The notes below the pieces were generated by a model that saw nothing but the letters and a program-made list of their open reading frames with translations, was not told where the DNA came from and made no database searches. Below are positions 53,814-64,000 of a DNA stretch of 64,000 bases, piece after piece. The DNA is from Nostocoides sp. Soil756 (GTDB taxonomy: Bacteria; Actinomycetota; Actinomycetes; Actinomycetales; Dermatophilaceae): positions 1,208,120 through 1,272,119 of the forward strand of contig NZ_LMSE01000002.1 of the NCBI RefSeq assembly GCF_001428065.1. The letters run 5' to 3'. How positions within the stretch are numbered: the first letter of the stretch is position 1; every line of letters begins with the position of its first letter. Both the position numbers and the translations under genes were made by a program.

Positions 53814-55004
53814 TCAGGGCACCAGGGTCAGCGGCGGCTGCGCGAGCACCGCGCGGTAGATCTCCTCGTGGGCCCGGTCGAGCGCATCGCGCTCGGCGAG
53901 ACGCTCGGCCTGGGCGGCACGCCACTGCGGGCGCACCGCGTGGGCGCGGGTGACGGCGTCCGCCAGTGACGCGTCGTCGCCGGCCGTGTACGAGAGCACC
54001 GGCCGCTGCTCGGCGTAGTACCCGCAGTCGGGGGCCAGGACGATCGTGCCGAGGTCGTGACACGCCTCCAGCCACCCCGAGTGGGTGCCGAAGCGGTAGG
54101 GAAGCACCGACACGTCGAGCGAGCCCAGGTAGTCGAACAGCTCGTCGTCGGTGAAGTAGTCGTGCACGCGCAGGTCGAGGGCGCCGGTGCGCTCGAGCAC
54201 GCGCAGCCGGTCGGCCAGCGCGGGGGCGTGGCGGGGGTTCCCCGCACTCATGACGTCGGTGTGCGCGTCGACGCGCAACGTGGCGTCCGGCATCCCGCGC
54301 AGGACCCGGGCCAGGGTCTCGACGACGGGCAGCGGGTCCATCCCCGCGCGCAGGCTCTTGCAGTGGACGCCGACGACGAACCCCTCGTGCGGGACGCGGG
54401 GGCGGCGCAGCCGGTCGAGGTCGACGACGTGCGGATGGGGCAGCACGCGCGCGGTGCGGCCGAAGCGCTCACGGATCTCGCGCGCGGCGCCCGGGGTCAG
54501 GGTGATGACCGCGTCGGCCCGGGCCAGCAGGGCCCCGAGCTGGGCGTCGTGCAGCGCGGGGTCGTCGTGGTGGGGGTTGCGCAGGTCGTGCACGGTGACG
54601 ACCAGCGGCTTGCCGAGGCGGTGCAGGGTCTCGGCCCACGCGGCCAGGCTCTCGGGGCTCACCGCGTCGAAGCCGAAGTGCACGTGTACGACGTCGAGCT
54701 CGTCGGCGTGCTCGCGCACCCATCCCGGCTCCAGGATCCGCGGGGGCCACCATGCGGCACCCGTGACGGCGCGGTCGGGGCGCGGATCGGGCAGCCGCCG
54801 CACCGCCCCCGAGGGCGCCACCGCCTCCAGGTGGCGGACGTACACGTGGCCACTGGGCACCGAGGCCACCCGCACCGGCGTCGCCCCCCGCTGCGCCGAG
54901 CGCAGGGACCGCCCGGCGTGGTGCGCGAGGGACGGGGCGACGTGCTGGGCCACGGGCTCTCCTGGGGGTCGGGAGGGCCTGGTCGTCCTGGCGTCGTTCG
55001 ACAC
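53814..55004 (-). CDS. GT4-type glycosyltransferase
   Basis: 396-residue GT-B protein. The N-terminal domain includes DVVHVHFGFDAVSPESLAAWAETLHRLGKPLVVTVHDLRNPH. ADAVITLTPGAAREIRERFGRTARVLPHPHVV marks the linker. The C-terminal domain has DDELFDYLGSLDVSVLPYRFGTHSGWLEACHDLGTIVLAPDCG, in which the usual EX7E Glu pair is only partly visible. GTG at 55004 with AGGAG upstream fits better than a longer ATG start. Donor and acceptor unknown; the lone location among redox genes gives no pathway. Confidence 0.8.
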   Translation of the reverse strand: MSNDARTTRPSRPPGEPVAQHVAPSLAHHAGRSLRSAQRGATPVRVASVPSGHVYVRHLEAVAPSGAVRRLPDPRPDRAVTGAAWWPPRILEPGWVREHADELDVVHVHFGFDAVSPESLAAWAETLHRLGKPLVVTVHDLRNPHHDDPALHDAQLGALLARADAVITLTPGAAREIRERFGRTARVLPHPHVVDLDRLRRPRVPHEGFVVGVHCKSLRAGMDPLPVVETLARVLRGMPDATLRVDAHTDVMSAGNPRHAPALADRLRVLERTGALDLRVHDYFTDDELFDYLGSLDVSVLPYRFGTHSGWLEACHDLGTIVLAPDCGYYAEQRPVLSYTAGDDASLADAVTRAHAVRPQWRAAQAERLAERDALDRAHEEIYRAVLAQPPLTLVP

Positions 55005-55230
55005 GGGAGCTCCTGGCGGGAGGTGGAGGGGGTTCGTGGCGTACCTACCCGTTCGCCGGGTCCGCAACCAGCGTCCGCGCCGGGGGTTGGCGCCCCCCGG
55101 CCGGCGGGTACGACACCGTCGTCACCCCGCTGAGGTGCTCGGTCGTTCCCTCCGCCGGCGACGGCGGCCGGCCCGACCCGGGGCGACGAGCTGGGCCGCG
55201 CCCGACCCCGCCACCGACCAGGAGGACCCG

Positions 55231-55725
55231 ATGACCGACGAACGACGCCTGCACCGCCCCCACGTGTCCCGCTCGGTGGCCGCCCCCGCCGAGGCCGTGT
55301 GGGACGTGGTCCGCGATGGCTGGCAGTACGCGACGTGGGTCGTCGGCACCAGCCGGGTCCGCGACGTGGACCCGGGATGGCCCCAGCCCGGGACCCGGCT
55401 GCACCACAGCGTGGGACTGTGGCCCGCCACCCTCTCCGACATCACCGTCGTCGAGGAGGTCGACCCGCCGCGGCGCATCCTCCTCACCGCCCGCGGATGG
55501 CCGGTCGGCGAGGCCCGCGTCGAGATCGAGGTGGTCGCCGACGGACCGCAGGCCTGCACGGTCTCGATCGCCGAGGACGCCTCCCACGGCCCCGGGCGCC
55601 TGGTGCCGGCGCCGGTGCGGCAGGCGCTGATCCTCCCGCGCAACCGCGAGACGCTGCTGCGGCTCGCCCTGGTGGCCGAGGGCCGCTACCGGCTGGCCCG
55701 GGGACAGGACACCCCGCCCGCGTGA
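55231..55725 (+). CDS. SRPBCC / polyketide-cyclase-like family protein
   Basis: 164-residue START/Bet v1-fold protein. It begins with the standard HVSRSVAAPAEAVWDVVRDGWQYATWVVGTSRVRDVDPGWPQPGTRL and continues with alternating strands (ITVVEEVDPPRRILLTARG, EARVEIEVVADG). The ligand is unknown. The last 40 residues, RQALILPRNRETLLRLALVAEG, form the closing helix. ATG at 55231 has AGGAGG 5 bp upstream. It is divergent from the glycosyltransferase gene (226-bp spacer with no motif recognised) and convergent with the FAD oxidoreductase gene. Confidence 0.85.
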   Translation: MTDERRLHRPHVSRSVAAPAEAVWDVVRDGWQYATWVVGTSRVRDVDPGWPQPGTRLHHSVGLWPATLSDITVVEEVDPPRRILLTARGWPVGEARVEIEVVADGPQACTVSIAEDASHGPGRLVPAPVRQALILPRNRETLLRLALVAEGRYRLARGQDTPPA

Positions 55726-55760
55726 CCCCCGTCCGCCGGGCCCCCGGGCGCGGCCGGGAG

Positions 55761-57359
55761 TCAGCGATCCGGTCGCAGCACCCGCGCCCAGGCGGTGCGG
55801 GCCAGCGCCCGGCGGGCGGGGCCGAGCGGGCCGTGCTGCGCCAGGGCGACGACGGCGGCGTTCCACCCGCAGGCCCCGTGGACGCCACCCCCCGGGTGGG
55901 CCGAGGCACTGGCGAGGAACAGGCCCGGGACCGGTGTCTCCGGGCGGCCGAGGCCGCGGGTGGGGCGGAACACCAGCTGCTGGTGCAGCGCCGCCGTCCC
56001 GCCGTTGAGCGAGCCCCGGCTGAGGTTGGCGTCCGCCCCCTCCAGCGAGGCCGGCGACTGCACGTGCCGCGCCAGCACGCTCGCGCCGAACCCCGGCGCC
56101 ACGCGCTCCACCTCGTGCTCCATCCGCTCGACCTGCCGGGCCACCACCTGCGGGTCGCGGGCCGCCGCCCGCGGCAGGTGGCTGTAGGCCCACGCCGACT
56201 CGGTCCCGGCCGGTGACCTGCTCGGGTCGGCGGTCGTCATCTGGCCGAACAGCACGAAGGGGTGCTCGGGCACGCGGTCGACCGCCAGGTCGGCCGCCAC
56301 CCCGACCAGGCCGTCGTCGTCGGCGCCCAGGTGGACGGTGCCGGCGCCGCGTACCGCGGGCGACACCCACGGCACCGGCTGCGCCAGGGCCCAGTCGACC
56401 TTGATCGTCGCCGGGTCCCACTGGAAGCGCCGCAGGTCCGCGCGGAGGCGGTCGGGCAGGACCTCGTCGGCCAGGAGGCCGTCGTAGAGGGCCGGCGCCG
56501 ACACGTCGGCCACCACGGCGCGACGGGCGCGGACCCTCCGACCGTCGGCGAGGCGGACCCCGCGCGCCCGCCCCGCGACGACCTCGACCACCTCGGCGCG
56601 CACCCCGCACAGGACCTGCACCCCGCGGGACTCGGCCCGGCGCCGCAGCGCGTCCGCGAGCCGCCCGGCACCGCCCTGCGGTACGGGGAAGCCCACGTCC
56701 TGGCCCAGCATCATCAGGAGCCACCCGAACAGTGCGCTCCCCGCACCGTCGGGCGGGAGGTCGCTGTGCATCGCGTTGCCGGTGAACAGGACCCGGGCCT
56801 GCTCGCTGCGGAACTCCTCGTGCCCGAACCGGCGGACCGAGGTCAGGGCCAGGCGCGCGAGGTCCAGCGAGCCGGCGACCTGGGCCGCGCGGGCCAGTCG
56901 CAGCGCGGGGCGTACCGGCGGCAGCGGCGTGAAGAGGGCGTCGAGCAGCGGGTCGCGGATGCGCTGCCACTGCTGCACCAGGCGCAGCCACGCGTCGCCG
57001 TCCCCGTGGGCGTGCTCCTCCAGGCCGGCCGCCGTGTCCGCGGCCCGGGCGCGCAGCACCGCGCCGCGGCCGTCGGGGAGGGCGTGCGCGACGGGGTCAG
57101 GGGCCCGGACCCAGCTCAGGCCGTGCGACCCCAGGTCGAGGTCGCGGATGACGGGGCTGGCCGCGGCGAGCGGGTAGAACGCGCTGAACAGGTCGGTGAC
57201 GAAGCCGGGCGCGGTGACCTCGGCGCTGCGCACGGCGCCGCCGACCTCGCCCTGCTCCTCCACCAGCACCACGTCCCAGCCGGCATCGGCGAGGGCGATG
57301 GCGGCCACCAGGCCGTTGGGGCCGGCCCCGACGACGACGGCGTCACAGGTCAGCGTCAT
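55761..57359 (-). CDS. Phytoene-dehydrogenase-like FAD/NAD(P) oxidoreductase
   Basis: 532-residue flavoprotein of the CrtI/amine oxidase fold. The dinucleotide loop is VVVGAGPNGLVAAIALADAGWDVVLVEEQGEVGGAVRS at residues 9-45. GGAGRLADALRRRAESRGVQVLCG is the second family block. The C-terminal FAD motif is PVPGLFLASASAHPGGGVHGACGWNAA. No carotenoid genes are nearby, so the substrate is open. ATG at 57359. It lies 43 bp downstream of the Zn-alcohol dehydrogenase on the same strand. Confidence 0.87.
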   Translation of the reverse strand: MTLTCDAVVVGAGPNGLVAAIALADAGWDVVLVEEQGEVGGAVRSAEVTAPGFVTDLFSAFYPLAAASPVIRDLDLGSHGLSWVRAPDPVAHALPDGRGAVLRARAADTAAGLEEHAHGDGDAWLRLVQQWQRIRDPLLDALFTPLPPVRPALRLARAAQVAGSLDLARLALTSVRRFGHEEFRSEQARVLFTGNAMHSDLPPDGAGSALFGWLLMMLGQDVGFPVPQGGAGRLADALRRRAESRGVQVLCGVRAEVVEVVAGRARGVRLADGRRVRARRAVVADVSAPALYDGLLADEVLPDRLRADLRRFQWDPATIKVDWALAQPVPWVSPAVRGAGTVHLGADDDGLVGVAADLAVDRVPEHPFVLFGQMTTADPSRSPAGTESAWAYSHLPRAAARDPQVVARQVERMEHEVERVAPGFGASVLARHVQSPASLEGADANLSRGSLNGGTAALHQQLVFRPTRGLGRPETPVPGLFLASASAHPGGGVHGACGWNAAVVALAQHGPLGPARRALARTAWARVLRPDR

Positions 57360-57402
57360 CGGATGTCCCCGCCGGCCTGGCGACGGGGGGCGGCGTGGGC
57401 GC

Positions 57403-58602
57403 TCACGCGGGCCGGATCCCGCCGGGCTTCAGCACGACCTTGACCATCGCGTCCTCCTTGGCCTGGAAGGTGGCGTAGGCCTCCGGCGCGTCCTCGATGC
57501 TCATCCGGTGGGTGGCGAAACCGTCGACGCCCAGCGGGTCGTCGTCGGTGAGCAGCGGGAGGATGTCGGGCACCCATCGCTTGACATTGGCCTGACCCAT
57601 CCGGATCTGCACCTGCTTGTCGAACAGCGTCATCATCGGCATCGGGTCGGCCATCCCACCGTAGACCCCGCTGAGCGAGACCGTGCCACCACGGCGCACC
57701 GCGTCGAAGGCCGAGTACAGGGCGGCCAGGCGGTCGACGCCGACCCGGGTCATGATCGGCCGGGCCAGCGCGGAGGGCAATGCCTCGACGACGCGCTGCG
57801 ACAGCTTCGCCACCCCCGAGCCGTGCGCCTCCATCCCCACGGCGTCGACCACGGCGTCGGCCCCCCGACCCGAGGTGAGCTCGCGCACGGCGTCGCCGAC
57901 GTCGTCGACCTCGCGCAGGTCGACCGTCTCGACGCCCCGGGCGCGGGCCCGCGCCAGCCGCGCGTCGACGAGGTCGACGGCGATGACCCGGCGGACGCCC
58001 CGCTGCTGCGCGATCCGGCAGGCCATGTCGCCGATCGGGCCCAACCCCAGCACCAGCAGGGTGCCGTCGGGCTCGGGGTCGGCGTACGCCACGCCCTGCC
58101 AGGCGGTCGGCAGCACGTCCGAGAGGTAGACGAAGCGCTCGTCGGGGGGCCCGTCGGGGACCTTCACGTGGGTGTAGCCGGCGTGGGGCACCCGCAGGTA
58201 CTCGGCCTGGCCGCCCGGCACCGACCCGTAGAGCTCGGAGTAGCCGAACAGGGCCGCGCCGGTGCCCTGGTCGCGCACCTGGGTCGTCTCGCACTGGCTC
58301 TGCAGGCCACGCTCGCACATCCAGCAGTGCCCGCAGCACACCTGGAAGGGGATGACGACACGGTCGCCGACAGCGAGGTCGCCCACGTCGGTCCCCACCT
58401 CCTCGACGACACCCATCGCCTCGTGCCCCAGCACGTCACCGGGGCGCATGAACGCGCTCAGCGGCTCGTAGAGATGCAGGTCGGAGCCGCAGATGTTGGT
58501 GCTCGTGACCCGGATGACCGCGTCGGTGGGCTGCTCGATCCGGGGATCGGGGACGTCCTCGACGCGCACGTCCTTCGGTCCTTGCCACGTCACTGCTCGC
58601 AC
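57403..58602 (-). CDS. Zinc-dependent alcohol dehydrogenase (FDH-like class)
   Basis: 399-residue MDR enzyme. Catalytic zinc ligands are Cys38 (NICGSDLH) and His60-Glu61 (GHEAMG). The structural zinc uses Cys90, Cys93, Cys96 and Cys104 (CCGHCWMCERGLQSQC). The NAD-binding loop is VLGLGPIGDMACRIA. The length and an insert of about 50 residues after GADAVVDAVGMEAHG resemble glutathione-independent formaldehyde dehydrogenases. GTG at 58602 has AGGAGG 7 bp upstream. The physiological substrate is unknown. Confidence 0.9.
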   Translation of the reverse strand: MRAVTWQGPKDVRVEDVPDPRIEQPTDAVIRVTSTNICGSDLHLYEPLSAFMRPGDVLGHEAMGVVEEVGTDVGDLAVGDRVVIPFQVCCGHCWMCERGLQSQCETTQVRDQGTGAALFGYSELYGSVPGGQAEYLRVPHAGYTHVKVPDGPPDERFVYLSDVLPTAWQGVAYADPEPDGTLLVLGLGPIGDMACRIAQQRGVRRVIAVDLVDARLARARARGVETVDLREVDDVGDAVRELTSGRGADAVVDAVGMEAHGSGVAKLSQRVVEALPSALARPIMTRVGVDRLAALYSAFDAVRRGGTVSLSGVYGGMADPMPMMTLFDKQVQIRMGQANVKRWVPDILPLLTDDDPLGVDGFATHRMSIEDAPEAYATFQAKEDAMVKVVLKPGGIRPA

Positions 58603-58818
58603 GGTCTACCTCCTGGTGGAATCCTCCCGGTTCCGGACCCCTACCCCGGGGTGGCCCGACGCACACCCGGCGTCCGGCGCAGGACGTGCGACGCCACCCC
58701 CGCGACACGCGCCCCCGGCGGCGACCGGACGCTCGCGACGTATAGGTTCTGCTCCGAGAGGGCCGGACGTCAGACCACGCGCGGACCGCCCTCCCGGACT
58801 TTTCGAGGAACGACCCCG
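58603..58818. other. 216-bp divergent intergenic region
   Basis: This separates the alcohol dehydrogenase (minus) from the GAF-ANTAR gene (plus). It contains the AGGAGG site of the former and GAGGA of the latter. No operator palindrome, DosR-like box or convincing -35/-10 pair was recognised. Confidence 0.4.
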
Positions 58819-59592
58819 TTGAGCCACGAGTACGACCCCGACGAGACGCAGCTGGTCCAGGTGGGTGCCCAGTTCGCCGAGCTCGCCCGCGTCCTGCAGG
58901 CCGGGAGCGGCCCCCAGGTCGACCCCGAGCGCCTGGTGCAGGTGGCGCTGAAGGCCCTGCCGCACGCCGACCACTGCAGCGTCACCGTCCTGCGCCCCCA
59001 GCGACCGCCGAGCACCATCGCCGCCACCGGGGACGTCCCGCGACGCGTCGACGACCTCCAGTACACCCTCGGTGAGGGCCCGTGCCTCGACGCCGCCGTG
59101 GACGACCACGCCACCCTGGCCACCGACCTGCGCAGCGAGACGCGCTGGCCGTCCTTCGCCCGCCGGTGCGTGGCCGAGACCGGCGTGCACGGCATCCTCG
59201 GGCTACGGCTGGTGCTCGGGGGCGCCGACCACGCCGCCCTCAACCTGTACTCCTGCGAGGCCGGGCGTCTCGACGCCCAGGACGTCGCGGTGGCCTCGAT
59301 CTTCGCGCCCTTCGCGGCCCTGGCCGTCGAGAGCATCCTGCGCCAGCAGGACGTGACCAACCTGCGTGACGCCCTCACGAGCAGCCGCCAGATCGGGACG
59401 GCCGTGGGCATCATCATGTCGCGCGAACTGCTCAGCGCCGAGGACGCGTTCGCGGTCCTGCGGCGCACCAGCCAGGAGCTCAACCGCAAGCTGCGCGACA
59501 TCGCCGTGGAGGTCGCCATGACCGGTGCCGTCCCCCGCGGTCCACGCGCCGACGACCCTGCCGACGGCGCACCCGAGGACGGGGCCTGCTGA
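58819..59592 (+). CDS. GAF and ANTAR domain regulator
   Basis: 257-residue putative RNA-binding antiterminator. The GAF domain spans about residues 30-175 (YTLGEGPCLDAAVDDHATLATDLRSETRWPSFARRC). The C-terminal ANTAR domain reads LTSSRQIGTAVGIIMSRELLSAEDAFAVLRRTSQELNRKLRDIAVEVAMTG, with the aromatic/Leu pattern of the three-helix fold. The start is TTG at 58819 with GAGGA 9 bp upstream; the frame is open further up, but no better start is visible. It faces a second GAF-ANTAR gene convergently. Confidence 0.85.
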   Translation: MSHEYDPDETQLVQVGAQFAELARVLQAGSGPQVDPERLVQVALKALPHADHCSVTVLRPQRPPSTIAATGDVPRRVDDLQYTLGEGPCLDAAVDDHATLATDLRSETRWPSFARRCVAETGVHGILGLRLVLGGADHAALNLYSCEAGRLDAQDVAVASIFAPFAALAVESILRQQDVTNLRDALTSSRQIGTAVGIIMSRELLSAEDAFAVLRRTSQELNRKLRDIAVEVAMTGAVPRGPRADDPADGAPEDGAC

Positions 59593-59619
59593 CGACGGGC
59601 CCACGCTGGGCGGACGGCC

Positions 59620-60342
59620 TCAGCTGGTCACGATGCCGCGCTCGCGCGTGCACGAGAACGCGAGCGCGCCGGACAGGACCTCGTGCGCGCTGCTCGCCAC
59701 GCTCTGGCCGTGCGAGTAGGCGTGGGCCCTGATCAGGGCCAGCGCCTCCTGGTCGCGCACGTGCAGCTGCGAGACCACCATGCCGGTGGCCCGGTGCACC
59801 TCCGCGCGCTCGGACCACGGCCCTCTCCCCTCCTCCCCCTGCGACGCGCCGTCGGCGACGAGGGCCCCGATCACCACCCTGGCCACCGTGGCGGCGTCAC
59901 GCAGGTCGATCTCGGTCTGCTCGCCGCGGCGGTACACGGTCAGGACGCCCAGGACGACGTCACCGTGCACGAGGGGCACGGCGTGCACGGTCACGGGGGC
60001 GAGGTCGGCCAGGTCCTCGCCCTCCAGCAGGGGCCAGCGGGCGTCGGTCCCGGTGCCGGGCTGGGGCAGGTCGAAGCGGGCGTAGTGCCCGCTGCGGAAG
60101 GCTTCCGGCCCCGGCCCCTCCCCGACGACGTCCTGGACCTGCTCGATCGCCAGGGCCGCGGCATCGGTGGTGCACAGGGTCACCCGCTCGGGTTCGGTGT
60201 ACGCCAGGGTCACCGCCCCTCCGTCGCCGTGCAGCACCTGGGTGGCGGCGCGACAGAGGCGTACCGGGAGCGGGACCCCCCGCGCGGCGTCCACCCCCAC
60301 GTCGCGAGCCATCCGCAGGACCACGTCGTCGATGTCGCCCAT
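59620..60342 (-). CDS. GAF and ANTAR domain regulator (second copy type)
   Basis: 240-residue protein. The GAF domain includes LCRAATQVLHGDGGAVTLAYTEPERVTLCTTDAAALAIEQVQDVVGEGPGPEAF. The ANTAR domain reads RAEVHRATGMVVSQLHVRDQEALALIRAHAYSHGQSVASSAHEVLSG. It is clearly diverged from the neighbouring GAF-ANTAR protein, so not a recent duplication. ATG at 60342 follows a GGAGGG site; an ATG 21 bp upstream would include that site within the coding region. Confidence 0.85.
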   Translation of the reverse strand: MGDIDDVVLRMARDVGVDAARGVPLPVRLCRAATQVLHGDGGAVTLAYTEPERVTLCTTDAAALAIEQVQDVVGEGPGPEAFRSGHYARFDLPQPGTGTDARWPLLEGEDLADLAPVTVHAVPLVHGDVVLGVLTVYRRGEQTEIDLRDAATVARVVIGALVADGASQGEEGRGPWSERAEVHRATGMVVSQLHVRDQEALALIRAHAYSHGQSVASSAHEVLSGALAFSCTRERGIVTS

Positions 60343-60396
60343 GGTGCGGTGCCCTCCCTTCATCGGGGGCGTGTCGGAGCACCCACCTCCTCCCTA

Positions 60397-61304
<908 letters not shown>

Positions 61305-61335
61305 CGTCGGGCCGCCGCGTCCCGGTCGGGGCGGC

Positions 61336-61350
61336 GGGACCTATGGCCCT
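61336..61350 (+). promoter_or_regulatory. DosR/DevR-like box upstream of universal stress genes
   Basis: GGGACCTATGGCCCT, 57 bp before the usp start codon. The remembered mycobacterial DosR consensus GGGACTTNNGNCCCT is matched at all but one specified position. Universal stress genes are classic members of the DosR regulon, and a DosS-like sensor gene lies 1.5 kb downstream. The assignment is by eye only. Confidence 0.55.
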
Positions 61351-61406
61351 GCCCTCGTCCCGCTCCCCGTCCGAGGATGGGGGGAGTCCAGCCCGAGGAG
61401 TGCACC

Positions 61407-64000
<2,594 letters not shown>

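Overview
The window is a very GC-rich (by eye well above 70% G+C) chromosomal segment of an actinobacterium. Gene order and content point to the Micrococcales, most likely an Intrasporangiaceae-type organism. The evidence is a phosphatidylinositol mannoside (PIM) locus, a two-gene set for 10-methyl-branched fatty acids, GTP-dependent PEP carboxykinase, and the run yebC-ruvCAB-yajC-secDF-apt-rel. No rRNA, IS element, prophage or CRISPR array was seen. There is one tRNA, Val(CAC).

Layout. 0-6 kb: alanine dehydrogenase (cut by the window edge), a small membrane protein, hisS with a glyoxalase-II-like hydrolase, an anchored cyclophilin and a DUF349 protein. 6-16 kb: a minus-strand housekeeping block read pdxT, yebC, ruvC-ruvA-ruvB, yajC-secD-secF, apt, rel. 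16-19 kb: a plus-strand island (GNAT, about 640 bp of repeats, kynureninase) that separates pdxT from pdxS. 19-28 kb: thrS, GNAT, SDR, HIT, pgsA, PIM acyltransferase, pimA, a LemA-like protein and pdxS, all on the minus strand. 28-38 kb: an S9 peptidase, then a striking group: an MFS/cyclic-nucleotide-binding/patatin fusion, an MBL hydrolase and, divergently, a double-cyclase/AAA/TPR protein. 38-44 kb: an unknown exported protein and a fadA2-fabG4-htdX-like operon with a divergent TetR gene and a palindromic operator candidate. 44-47 kb: tmsB/tmsA-like genes (10-methyl fatty acids), a MOSC-like protein and tRNA-Val. 47-53 kb: pabB/pabC, pckG and an acyltransferase. 53-64 kb: an accessory stress and redox region with three gene relics, a glycosyltransferase, two GAF-ANTAR regulators, two universal stress proteins behind a DosR-like box, and the start of a DosS/DevS-like sensor kinase.

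How the parts work together. pgsA, the acyltransferase and pimA build PI and PIMs. fadA2/fabG4/htdX, tmsAB and plsC act on fatty acids, so membrane lipid metabolism is a recurring theme. The 30.1-38.1 kb group could make, sense and destroy a cyclic nucleotide, with a lipid hydrolase/transporter fusion as effector. This is the best candidate for an undescribed system here. The 58-64 kb end resembles a hypoxia/dormancy regulon. Names rest on motif recognition and remembered family features; no database search was possible.
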